A stretch of DNA of 13,455 bases from UBA3871 sp002392265 (GTDB lineage: Bacteria > Bacillota > Clostridia > Peptostreptococcales > Anaerovoracaceae), in contig CAMOGS010000005.1 in NCBI GenBank assembly GCA_946614255.1, positions 1 through 13,455 on the forward strand, written 5' to 3'. A program made the position numbers and the translations under genes. Numbering within the stretch: position 1 is the stretch's first letter; each line of letters opens with the position of its first letter. Positions 1 through 7,548 of this stretch are shown here, one piece after another. The notes below the pieces were generated by a model that was not told the origin of the DNA, did not search any database, and saw only the letters and a list, made by a program, of their open reading frames with translations.

Positions 1-2544
1 AAGGAATATTCCGAGTACAAGGCGACCAGAAAAAAGATGCCGCCCGAGCTTGCAATGCAGATGGAGCCTATGAAGGAAATCCTGAATGCGATGAATATAA
101 GGATACTCCAGATGGAGGGCTACGAGGGAGATGACATCATCGGCACTGTCGCAAGACGCGGCGAAGATGCCGGACTAGAGCCTCTGATTATAACAGGGGA
201 CAGAGATGCGCTCCAGCTTGCAACTGAAAAGACAAAGGTTCTGATTACGAAAAAGGGCATATCCGAGTTTGAGCTTTTCGATGCGGCGCATATGATGGAG
301 GTCTACAATATGACTCCGTCGCAGTTTATCGACTATAAGGCGCTGCGCGGCGACACTTCGGATAATATTCCGGGTCTTCCGGGAGTCGGTGAGAAGACAG
401 CTATGAAGCTGATCGAAGATTTCAAAACTGTAGACAATCTTTTGGAAAACATAGATAATATTGAGTCAGCAAAGCTCCGGGAAAAGGTGCGTGACAATAA
501 AGAAATCGTCCTTTTGTCGCAGAGACTTGCAACTATCAACACTTCGGTTCCAATTGACTTTGAAATCGCTGATTTGCAGGCAAAAGAGCCTGATTATGAA
601 AAGCTAATTAACCTTTATGTTAAATTAGAATTTAACACTTTCCTAAAGAAATTAAAGGGTGGCGCTTCATCGGTAGCGGCACCGGCAACGGCGATTCCAA
701 ATGCCGAAAATAATTCGGAAGCCGAAAATAATATTCCGGTATGGAACTTCACTCCTGAAATTTTTGAAGGCGGAGATAAAGAGATAACCGAAATAATCAG
801 TGCCGCGAAAAAAGCGGGCTTTCCTGTTTGCATCTGCTCATTTTCCGATGACAATCACAAAGCAGTACCTGCTGTTATGGGCTTTGCTTTTGCGATTGCA
901 GGCGATGACAAAAAAGGGAAGGCTTATTTCATAAGAGAGGGCAGCATAGAGCAATTATCCGCGTTTGCGCGCGAGATTTCAGCCTGCGGGCTGCCGATAA
1001 TCGGCCACAATTTGAAAGCTGATTATTACTCGCTTTTGAGCAATTTCGAATTAAATCAGAATGGCAGCGTTTTCAATACTTTCTTTGATACGGAAATAGC
1101 CGAATATCTGCTGAATCCGACAGCAAAGGACTATCTGCTGCCTGTTATGCACCTTAATTATTTCAAAAAGGAAATCAGAAGTGCAGAGGATATCGACAAG
1201 GAGACTGCACAGCTTGACATGTTCACGGACAGCTCAAAGCTTTATTCCGATTTTGCAGCGGAATATCTTTCCGCGATAATGAACATCAAAGAGGCTCAGA
1301 TAAAGCGCTTAAAGGCCGAAAAGCTGATAGAGGTTGCAGAGAAAATAGAGTTCCCGCTGATAGAAGTCATGGCCTCAATGGAAGCCGAGGGCTTTAGGAT
1401 GGATGCTGCCGTGCTTGAAGAAACAGGAAGGGCTTTGACAGAGGGAATTGAAAAGCTTACGAAAGAGATATACAGCCTGGCAGGCTTGGAATTTAATATC
1501 AATTCTCCGCAGCAGCTGGGCACTGTTCTTTTTGAAAAGCTGGGTCTTCCTGCGGGAAAAAAGACAAAGACGGGATATTCGACCAATGCGGAAATACTTG
1601 ATAAACTGAAGGGTGAATATCCGATTGTTGCTAAAATTCTCGAATACAGAACTCTTTCAAAGCTGAGCAGCACATACATTCACGGGCTTTTGCCTCTCCG
1701 GGCAAAGGATGGCAGAATACATGCCCATTTCCAGCAGACCGTTACGGCCACAGGTCGCATATCCTGCACAGAGCCGAATCTTCAAAACATTCCTGTTCGT
1801 CAGGAGCTGGGCAGAACCATCAGAAAGGCATTCATTCCGAGAGATAATGACCACATTCTGATCGGTGCGGACTATTCGCAGATAGAGCTCAGAGTGCTTG
1901 CACATCTTTCGCAGGAGGAGCACCTGATAGATGCATTTAACAGCGGCGCAGACATTCACCGCATGACGGCCAGCAAGGTTTTCGGCATACCGTTTGACGA
2001 GGTTACATCACTTCAGAGAAGCAATGCAAAAGCGGTAAACTTTGGCGTAATCTACGGCATGAGCAGCTTCGGCCTGGCGAGTGAGCTGAACATCTCCAGA
2101 AAGGCCGCAGAAAGCTATATAAATGACTACTTTGCAAAGTACACAAAGGTAAAGAAGTTCATGGACAATCAGGTGGCACAGTGCAAGGCCACCGGCTATT
2201 CGCTGACGATGTCCGGCAGAAAACGCGCCATACCCGAAATCGGAGCAAGCAACTTTATGGTGCGTCAGCTTGGCGAAAGACTGGCTATGAATACGCCGAT
2301 CCAGGGCAGTGCTGCCGATATAATAAAGCTTGCCATGATATCCGTCTACAGAGCGTTAAACGAGCGCGGATTTAAATCCCGGCTGATTTTACAGGTTCAC
2401 GACGAGCTGATAATCGATGCGTTAAAATCGGAGCAGAAAGCCGTAGAGGAGCTTTTGAAGGAGTGTATGGAAGGCGTAATGAAGCTTGATGTGCAGCTCA
2501 AAGCAGAGCCTGAAGTAGGCGAAAACTGGTATATGTTAAAATAG
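1..2544 (+). CDS. polA: DNA polymerase I, 5'-truncated by window edge
   Basis: DNA-dependent DNA polymerase of replication (Okazaki fragment maturation) and excision repair. The frame is open from base 1 and no start is visible; by comparison with the family about 75 N-terminal residues lie outside, so the internal ATG at 37 is not the true start. The domains are in the usual order. The 5' nuclease remainder shows GDDIIG, TGDRDALQ and the helix-hairpin-helix stretch around SDNIPGLPGVGEKTA (about 358-405). A 3'-5' exonuclease-like domain covers about 760-1290. The polymerase palm and fingers hold motif A (GADYSQIELR, about 1864-1893), O-helix motif B (KAVNFGVIYG, about 2029-2058) and motif C (QVHDE, 2392-2406). 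The proofreading fold looks catalytically degraded: the first acidic DxE pair is not seen near 823-846 and the last Asp is absent near 1252-1272, while the Asp of HNLKAD at 1021-1023 remains. coaE follows after 25 bases. Identification is secure. Confidence 0.98.
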   Translation, partial: KEYSEYKATRKKMPPELAMQMEPMKEILNAMNIRILQMEGYEGDDIIGTVARRGEDAGLEPLIITGDRDALQLATEKTKVLITKKGISEFELFDAAHMMEVYNMTPSQFIDYKALRGDTSDNIPGLPGVGEKTAMKLIEDFKTVDNLLENIDNIESAKLREKVRDNKEIVLLSQRLATINTSVPIDFEIADLQAKEPDYEKLINLYVKLEFNTFLKKLKGGASSVAAPATAIPNAENNSEAENNIPVWNFTPEIFEGGDKEITEIISAAKKAGFPVCICSFSDDNHKAVPAVMGFAFAIAGDDKKGKAYFIREGSIEQLSAFAREISACGLPIIGHNLKADYYSLLSNFELNQNGSVFNTFFDTEIAEYLLNPTAKDYLLPVMHLNYFKKEIRSAEDIDKETAQLDMFTDSSKLYSDFAAEYLSAIMNIKEAQIKRLKAEKLIEVAEKIEFPLIEVMASMEAEGFRMDAAVLEETGRALTEGIEKLTKEIYSLAGLEFNINSPQQLGTVLFEKLGLPAGKKTKTGYSTNAEILDKLKGEYPIVAKILEYRTLSKLSSTYIHGLLPLRAKDGRIHAHFQQTVTATGRISCTEPNLQNIPVRQELGRTIRKAFIPRDNDHILIGADYSQIELRVLAHLSQEEHLIDAFNSGADIHRMTASKVFGIPFDEVTSLQRSNAKAVNFGVIYGMSSFGLASELNISRKAAESYINDYFAKYTKVKKFMDNQVAQCKATGYSLTMSGRKRAIPEIGASNFMVRQLGERLAMNTPIQGSAADIIKLAMISVYRALNERGFKSRLILQVHDELIIDALKSEQKAVEELLKECMEGVMKLDVQLKAEPEVGENWYMLK

Positions 2545-2569
2545 TTGAAGTAAAAAGGACAGACAGCAA

Positions 2570-3181
2570 ATGAAAATAATAGGACTAACCGGAGGAATAG
2601 GCACAGGAAAATCAACTGTTTCGGCCTACCTGAAAAAGCAGGGGATAGAGGTAATAGACGCCGATAAAATAGCGCACGATATTGTTGCTGTAGGCGAGCC
2701 TGCCCTGCGTGAAATAGCAGCCGCATTCGGGCACGGAATACTGAATGTTGACGGTTCGCTGAACAGAAAGGCGCTTTCGAGCATTGTTTTCAATCAGCCT
2801 ACCGAGCGTGAAAAGCTCGAAGCAATAACGAGCAACCGCATAATTACAGTAATTGAAAACCGCATAGAGGCCCTGCGTGACAATGCGGATATGGCCGATT
2901 ATTCCGATGTGCAGATGGTGGTAATAGATGCTCCGCTTTTGTTCGAATCGGGGCTTAACAGGCTTTGTGACGAGGTTTGGGTAGTCGACGCCGAACGCGA
3001 GGTCAGGATTCAGCGTGCAATCGAAAGAGATAAAACAGGCAGAGAGGAAATTGTTGCCAGAATAAACAGCCAGATAGATGCGGACGAAGCACTGGCAAAG
3101 GCTGACCACATAATAACCAATTCGGGCACGCTTTCCGCACTTTATAAACAAATCGACAATTTATTGAAAGAGTATGCTTAA
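2570..3181 (+). CDS. coaE: Dephospho-CoA kinase
   Basis: Catalyses the last step of coenzyme A synthesis, ATP-dependent phosphorylation of the 3'-hydroxyl of dephospho-CoA, in the cytoplasm. The 203 residues match the usual family length. The Walker A P-loop GLTGGIGTGKS is at residues 5-15. The DADKIAH motif follows at about 30-36. The conserved VIDAPLLFESGL stretch lies mid-protein, and a lid-like segment ERDKTGREEIVARI follows near residue 155. The ATG at 2570 has an AAAAAGGA ribosome site (2552-2559) about 10 bases upstream. It lies 25 bases after polA, an order common in Firmicutes, and 14 bases before the next gene, so all three are probably co-transcribed. Confidence 0.97.
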   Translation: MKIIGLTGGIGTGKSTVSAYLKKQGIEVIDADKIAHDIVAVGEPALREIAAAFGHGILNVDGSLNRKALSSIVFNQPTEREKLEAITSNRIITVIENRIEALRDNADMADYSDVQMVVIDAPLLFESGLNRLCDEVWVVDAEREVRIQRAIERDKTGREEIVARINSQIDADEALAKADHIITNSGTLSALYKQIDNLLKEYA

Positions 3182-3195
3182 ACAGCTTAAAAAAT

Positions 3196-4812
3196 ATGCT
3201 TAAAAAAATAATCCCATTTTTTCTTTCACTTGCGATGCTTTTATCCCTTTGCGGATGTCGTATGGATACAAAAAGTATCATCTGGGGTATCGAAGAGAAA
3301 GAAGTATCATTCACATATGACAAAAACGTATATCTGGCAACAGAAAAAATCAGAAACCTGAACCCGCTCATTTCAAAGGATGAAAGTGTTTATTACATTT
3401 CAAAGCTGGTTTTTGATTCTATTTTCAGGCTGGATGAAAAGCTGATTCCGCAGCCGCTTTTGGCTGAATCCTACACCTATAGCGAGGACGGCACTGAGCT
3501 TACCGTTCATCTTAAAAAGAATGTTCAGTTCCACGACGGACACGCACTGACAGGGGAGGATGTAAAGTTCACCATTGAAGCAATCAAAGCTCTCGCAAAG
3601 ACCGGGGAAACGCTATATTCATCCCATGTTGCATCAATTAAATCCGTTATATATTCAGACAGTAATCCTTTCGATGTGACAATTAAGTATTCATCAGGCT
3701 ACGGTAACGGCTATGAAAATCTGATTTTCCCGATTTTACCTGCACACCAGTTCAAATCGGTAAATGCGATTAAATCCGCAAGCTATAAAATGATCGGCAC
3801 CGGGCCTTACAAACAGAGTGATTATCTGGAGCTGACAAGTCTGATTTTAACGCCATATAACGAATATTTCGGCTCAAAGGCTGAAAGCACGCTTCATTTT
3901 CAGATAGTGCCTAATATCAGCTATGCGACAGGTATGGCTGACTCGGGTGATGTTTCACTTTTCTTTGATGATACCGTAAACAAGGACAGCATTCTTTCAA
4001 AATATGAGCTTGGTGTCACAACATACATCTCAAACAAGCCCGATGTGCTCGGTTTTAACTGTACCGGCCCGCTTTTTTCTAAAGTCGAAGCAAGGCAGTC
4101 TATAGCTTATCTGGTAGATGCTTCGGAAATACTTGAAAAGGCTTACTACAAAAATGGCGTACTCTCCGATTCTCTTTTCTATCCCGATTACTATGGGGTA
4201 GGGAACGAAGGAGACAAATATCCCGTCAATCCGGCTGCTGCTGCAAAGCTTTTGAAAAAAGCCGGTTTAAATGATACCGACGGTGATGGGACTTTGAACT
4301 TCGGCGAAGGCGAAAACGCCACACTTAATCTAATATATCAAAGCTCCGATTCCTTCAGGGAAAAGGCAGCAAGCATAATCGCAGGCGAGCTTAAAGCGGC
4401 AGGTATAGCTGTAAACGTGATTCCGTGCAGCGATGCTTCATACTATGAAAGGCTTTCGCTAAAGGACTATGATCTTTTTATAGGCGGCTTTGAAATAGAT
4501 GAAAGATATGATCTTCGAAGCATCCTCGGAAGCGCCTATGGTAATGCTGTGGGATATTCAAACGAAGAGGTCGATGCACTGCTTTCGGATTTAATCTGCG
4601 GAATAAAGCAGTACGGAAAGAGCACGAACGTTAAAAAGCTGAAAAAGATTATCTGCGAAGAGCTGCCTTATTATACGCTGCTGTATAGAGCAGATGCGTG
4701 CTATCTTTCACCATATTTTGACGGACTGGCTACGCCTGTTTTCAACGATATTTACAGAGGCTGCAAAAGCTGGCAATGCAAATATCCCGAATCCTTTACG
4801 GAAGAGGAATAA
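3196..4812 (+). CDS. ABC-type extracellular solute-binding lipoprotein, family 5
   Basis: A 538-residue protein of the SBP_bac_5 (oligopeptide/nickel/OppA-DppA-like) family, which delivers peptides or other ligands to an ABC permease on the outer face of the membrane. It has a short basic N-terminus, a hydrophobic core and the lipobox LCGC, with predicted lipidation at Cys21. The family signature is visible as VHLKKNVQFHDGHALTGEDV at about residues 100-120, and the C-terminal LPYYTLLYR is typical of the fold. A DTDGDG acidic loop (about residue 358) resembles the calcium loops found in some members. No permease or ATPase gene lies next to it, so it is an orphan component and its ligand cannot be told. 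It begins 14 bases after coaE with no strong ribosome site, suggesting coupling to coaE translation. No convincing terminator follows the stop. Confidence 0.9.
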   Translation: MLKKIIPFFLSLAMLLSLCGCRMDTKSIIWGIEEKEVSFTYDKNVYLATEKIRNLNPLISKDESVYYISKLVFDSIFRLDEKLIPQPLLAESYTYSEDGTELTVHLKKNVQFHDGHALTGEDVKFTIEAIKALAKTGETLYSSHVASIKSVIYSDSNPFDVTIKYSSGYGNGYENLIFPILPAHQFKSVNAIKSASYKMIGTGPYKQSDYLELTSLILTPYNEYFGSKAESTLHFQIVPNISYATGMADSGDVSLFFDDTVNKDSILSKYELGVTTYISNKPDVLGFNCTGPLFSKVEARQSIAYLVDASEILEKAYYKNGVLSDSLFYPDYYGVGNEGDKYPVNPAAAAKLLKKAGLNDTDGDGTLNFGEGENATLNLIYQSSDSFREKAASIIAGELKAAGIAVNVIPCSDASYYERLSLKDYDLFIGGFEIDERYDLRSILGSAYGNAVGYSNEEVDALLSDLICGIKQYGKSTNVKKLKKIICEELPYYTLLYRADACYLSPYFDGLATPVFNDIYRGCKSWQCKYPESFTEEE

Positions 4813-4841
4813 GTTTTTTGTTAAAATGAAACAATTTAATC

Positions 4842-4870
4842 TTGACTGACTGCCAACATTGTGGTATATT
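4842..4870 (+). promoter_or_regulatory. Sigma-A promoter of tRNA-Leu(GAG)
   Basis: TTGACT (4842-4847) and TATATT (4865-4870) are separated by exactly 17 bases. This places the transcription start near 4877, about 11 bases before the mature tRNA. Confidence 0.85.
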
Positions 4871-4887
4871 AATCTTGTTGGCAATAT

Positions 4888-4972
4888 GCGGCTGTGGCGG
4901 AATTGGCAGACGCGCACGGTTGAGGGCCGTGTGGGTAACACCGTGCTGGTTCGACCCCAGTCAGCCGCACCA
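4888..4972 (+). tRNA. tRNA-Leu, anticodon GAG
   Basis: An 85-base class II tRNA with encoded CCA. The acceptor stem pairs GCGGCTG (4888-4894) with CAGCCGC (4962-4968), followed by A and CCA. The D arm has the leucine-type GGAATTGGCAGACGC. The anticodon stem CACGG/CCGTG (4915-4919/4927-4931) encloses the loop TTGAGGG, with the anticodon at 4922-4924. A long variable arm (GGT/ACC stem) and a TTCGACC T-loop complete it. It reads CUU/CUC codons. It has its own promoter and terminator. Confidence 0.97.
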
Positions 4973-4974
4973 TC

Positions 4975-5006
4975 CCGAGTGTTCAGAAATGAACACTCGG
5001 TTTTTT
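4975..5006 (+). terminator. Intrinsic terminator of the tRNA-Leu unit
   Basis: A perfect 11-bp stem CCGAGTGTTCA/TGAACACTCGG (4975-4985/4990-5000) is closed by a GAAA tetraloop and followed by six T. It begins two bases after the CCA end, so it probably also sets the tRNA precursor's 3' end. Confidence 0.95.
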
Positions 5007-5064
5007 ATTGCTGCATGTCGTATTTTGTATTTTGTTTTTTTATCGCTTTATCGAGAAAAAGCTA

Positions 5065-5093
5065 TTGACAAGAATTTTATAGTCGGATATGAT
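5065..5093 (+). promoter_or_regulatory. Strong sigma-A promoter for the structured RNA and surface genes
   Basis: Consensus TTGACA (5065-5070), a 17-base spacer and TATGAT (5088-5093), with predicted start near 5100. The new transcript would open with a small hairpin, GATGTC/GACATC (5100-5105/5112-5117). This is the only good promoter upstream of the 5570 gene, so the RNA between is either its leader or a separate RNA that shares its promoter. Confidence 0.85.
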
Positions 5094-5147
5094 GAATTCG
5101 ATGTCGGGTTTGACATCATCAAATAGAATAAAAATTTAATAATACGA

Positions 5148-5443
5148 GAATTTGCCGCATCTGTTGCAAAGGCCTCTATTAGGTCAGACAGGTGCGTAGA
5201 TGGAACCGGGTGAGCCCAGAGGCAATGTGCCAAAAGGCAAGTCCCGACGTAGCCGGCGCTGTAAGCGTGAGGGGCTTCCGAAGCATTCACAAAAGGTGAT
5301 GTGAGCCGAAAGGCTTCCATTGCGGGCAATGCCCGTGAGAAGGTAGGAAAGCTCCGCAGGAGGAGATGAGTTTGCCTCCCTAACGCGAGTCAGAAGACTT
5401 GCATATTCGATAAGCATTTTGGTGGGAAGCGCCGGGTGCACTC
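5148..5443 (+). ncRNA. Complex structured leader RNA, cobalamin-riboswitch-like candidate
   Basis: About 300 noncoding bases with dense base pairing. P1 pairs GAATTTGC (5148-5155) with GCATATTC (5401-5408), one mismatch. P2 is an 8-bp helix, CGCATCTG (5156-5163) with CAGGTGCG (5189-5196), capped by GGCCT/AGGTC. Local hairpins include TGCC-AAAA-GGCA (5228-5239), AGCC-GAAA-GGCT (5304-5315), CGGGC/GCCCG (5323-5335), GGAGG/CCTCC (5359-5379) and GCGAGTC-AGAA-GACTTGC (5385-5402). An 8-bp contact links CCGGCGCT (5253-5260) to AGCGCCGG (5428-5435). Elements resembling cobalamin riboswitches occur in order: P1, P2, GGAACCGGGTGAGCCC, GCGCTGTAA, GATGAG, and a B12-box-like GAGTCAGAAGACTTGC just before P1's 3' strand. 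A downstream loop also pairs back into the core. However, clear CACTG and GGGAAGG core motifs are missing, and the RNA is longer than the usual 200 or so bases. A stand-alone class such as raiA-type RNA is the main alternative. That it is a structured RNA is well supported; the class is not. Confidence 0.55.
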
Positions 5444-5468
5444 TTTTGATGTATACGCATACGAATAC

Positions 5469-5516
5469 GGGTATGTTAGTTTTTCATGTACGGAAAATTA
5501 GCATACCCTATTTTTT
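5469..5516 (+). terminator. Intrinsic terminator after the structured RNA (possible attenuator)
   Basis: GGGTATG/CATACCC (5469-5475/5502-5508) continues through TTAG/TTAG (A-U and G-U pairs) and TTTT/AAAA to about 15 bp, followed by TATTTTTT. It ends 54 bases before the GTG start of the 5570 gene. A weaker competing hairpin, GCATAC (5457-5462) with GTATGT (5471-5476), would sequester the 5' arm. That is the arrangement expected of a transcription-attenuating riboswitch, although a plain terminator of an independent RNA is equally compatible. Confidence 0.85.
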
Positions 5517-5569
5517 ATGCTTTACAAAAATAAGTTATTTTTTATTAATGTGTAAAGGAGGAAAGCATT

Positions 5570-7531
5570 GTGAAAACAAGAAAACTCGTCGCGATAGTCC
5601 TTACTATCGCAATGGTTGCAGGCATGTTCTGTATCAGTACAGCTGCAACAAACTCATCAACTACTCAGCTCGATGTTTCGGGCAACGAAATGATGGATTC
5701 TATCCAGATATCTACACCTGTCGTGGTAGACCACATTGTTAAAACTTCGACAAGTTCAATTTTTTATGTAGGGGGTACACCATATACCAACGCTGTATAT
5801 CAGTATGATATAGCACTCCCGTACACTGCCGGAACCAATGGGGCTGTAAGTGTTACGTTGAACCCGACTTCTCCGGCGTTTATGGCTCCCGTACCACCAA
5901 TCCCACAATTTTACGGAATCCTCGGATCCCAGTATTCATCCGGCGGAGCGTATACAATTAATAAGAATCTTTCAAATGGTACGGCTTCAATGGGTGGTTA
6001 TTTACACAAGCATTTTTCAACAGTAAGAAACCACTGCGATACTTACACATTTAATTTCTTCATCTATTACCCAATCAGTATTGGTACAGCTGATGGAGCA
6101 TTTATTGAATGGACAGGCGGAAACGGTATCGTAAAGGGCACAGAGAATCCTGATACAATTCCGGCGGAGTTCACACTTTGGGCAGAGGCACCGACAATTA
6201 CTGTAGGTGGTGTAACAACTACTCCGGCTTACATTAATTCCGGCAACTATGCTTATATAATCACACCGGATCACACTAACGCTACACAGATTCAGGCAAC
6301 GATATCCGGAGTAACGTACACTATCACATGCCCGGCAAGCTCGATTTCGCTTCCGGCCGGAAAATCACCAACATCTGTAGTAAGTTATCTGCCACTTGGC
6401 CAGTTTGCTACAGGTAGCGGCTGGGGAAGCAGTGCAGGAAAGTTTGCAAACAAGACTACACTTGACTCCACCGGCGTTTCCCTCGGAACTCTGGGCGGAT
6501 ATATCGAGTTCTACTTTGAGGATGGCATCATGGACGACCCTAAGAATCCTTATGGCGTAGACTTTGTAGTTTACGGTAATGCATTTAATGGTAACCCTGA
6601 AGCAGGCGCTGTTCAGGTATCTACAGACGGTGCCGTATGGTACGAGTTGGCAGGATCCAAGTATTATGACGGTGGATTCGTTTATAACGGTAATCAGGGT
6701 GGAGACGGAAAGTTTGTAAACGGATATAGCGGTACCCTCAGAAACACTTGTGTTACTTATACATCCGAATCCGGTGTAGGTATATACGTAGATTTTGCCG
6801 ATAATCATGCGTTGTTTACAACGGCAAATTATTGGTGGCCGTCCACAAACGAAGGCTATCCAATGGGAACACCGCACACTAACAGCGTGGTTACAGTAGA
6901 ACATTCTGATTCAGTTCTCACTTTTGGCGGAATCACAGCAATCCCGGATTCAAATGTAACGGCTGAATACGGTTTTGGCTATGCCGATGTAACACCAAAC
7001 GGCAGCCCAAGCAACCTTGGCGATGCGGTTAACCCATATATTGCTTATACAAGCAGCAAGACAGGCGGAGACGGATTCGACCTCGAATGGGCAGTAGATA
7101 TCACCACCGGTCTGCCGGTAAGTGTAGCAAACGAGACATTCCACTATGTACGCGTATATTCAAACGTTTTGGATAACGGTGCATTCAATGAGACTTCCTG
7201 TGAGGTTTGCGGTATCTTCACAGCATATCGCGAACCTACCGAGACAACCAGTGTAGGCAGAACTACTGCGCCGGGAATCGAAATAGACATTGATGGAAGT
7301 AATATTCTCACTTTAAATCATACCGTAAGTTTTACAGACTCTATTGCTATTTATGAACTTGCTAACGCTCTTGACGAAGATACAGAAATTTCTGTTACAG
7401 GTACCGGAAACAGTATTGTGAACATTAACGGTGCAAACAGCTCCGAGTACACTGTTGTTGAAGATGGGCAGTATATTCGTATCATTCTTCAGGATGGTAA
7501 CGCAGCACCATATATCATAATTATTAAGTAA
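5570..7531 (+). CDS. Secreted beta-rich surface protein, putative ligand-capture partner
   Basis: A 653-residue exported protein. The GTG start at 5570 is set by a perfect AAAGGAGG (5554-5561) 8 bases upstream. It is followed by a signal peptide with a KTRK basic end, a hydrophobic core and probable cleavage near STAA-TNS. There is no SLH repeat, LPXTG or C-terminal membrane anchor, so it is released or held non-covalently. Residues of about 35-270 are low in charge, rich in Thr/Ser/Gly/Tyr, and not assigned. From about 275 a more recognisable beta domain appears (GWGSSAGKF, SLGTLGGYIEFYF, then DFVVYGNAF at residues 331-339, EAGAVQVSTDG and WYELAGS). From memory this pattern (GNAF...EPG.V.V..DG..WYEL.GS) recurs in 'cell surface proteins' near B12-uptake genes in Bacteroidota; I could not check this. 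The last 70 or so residues form another small beta module. It is the first gene after the structured leader RNA and is followed by a terminator and the SLH giant. Function is inferred only. Confidence 0.85.
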   Translation: MKTRKLVAIVLTIAMVAGMFCISTAATNSSTTQLDVSGNEMMDSIQISTPVVVDHIVKTSTSSIFYVGGTPYTNAVYQYDIALPYTAGTNGAVSVTLNPTSPAFMAPVPPIPQFYGILGSQYSSGGAYTINKNLSNGTASMGGYLHKHFSTVRNHCDTYTFNFFIYYPISIGTADGAFIEWTGGNGIVKGTENPDTIPAEFTLWAEAPTITVGGVTTTPAYINSGNYAYIITPDHTNATQIQATISGVTYTITCPASSISLPAGKSPTSVVSYLPLGQFATGSGWGSSAGKFANKTTLDSTGVSLGTLGGYIEFYFEDGIMDDPKNPYGVDFVVYGNAFNGNPEAGAVQVSTDGAVWYELAGSKYYDGGFVYNGNQGGDGKFVNGYSGTLRNTCVTYTSESGVGIYVDFADNHALFTTANYWWPSTNEGYPMGTPHTNSVVTVEHSDSVLTFGGITAIPDSNVTAEYGFGYADVTPNGSPSNLGDAVNPYIAYTSSKTGGDGFDLEWAVDITTGLPVSVANETFHYVRVYSNVLDNGAFNETSCEVCGIFTAYREPTETTSVGRTTAPGIEIDIDGSNILTLNHTVSFTDSIAIYELANALDEDTEISVTGTGNSIVNINGANSSEYTVVEDGQYIRIILQDGNAAPYIIIIK

Positions 7532-7548
7532 AAGAGGAGGAACACTTA

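Noticed and set aside
3174..3203. Nine-codon ORF (ATG at 3174) overlapping the end of coaE and the start of the solute-binding protein gene.
   Set aside because: Only a weak GAAAG precedes it, it is very short and lies in A-rich DNA; chance is the simplest explanation.
4842..5126. Open frames of 69 and 94 codons over the tRNA-Leu and its terminator.
   Set aside because: They cover a clear tRNA, promoter and terminator and encode no recognisable protein.
5110..5140. Second promoter-like TTGACA (5110-5115) with TTTAAT (5135-5140).
   Set aside because: The spacer is 19 bases and the -10 is poor. The TTGACA lies in the early-transcript hairpin, and the upstream promoter at 5065 is far better.
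5184..5441. Minus-strand open frame of 85 codons and overlapping minus-strand frame across the structured RNA.
   Set aside because: The pairing pattern and flanking promoter/terminator support a plus-strand RNA; the frames lack ribosome sites and protein-like features.
5148..5443. Group II intron fragment or transposon-associated guide RNA as an explanation for the structured RNA.
   Set aside because: No recognisable domain V, reverse transcriptase, IscB/TnpB-type gene or insertion boundary is present, and promoter and terminator bracket it neatly.
5521..5549. Promoter-like TTTACA with TATTAA or ATTAAT before the 5570 gene.
   Set aside because: The -10 match is weak and the start would fall on the ribosome site, giving almost no leader.
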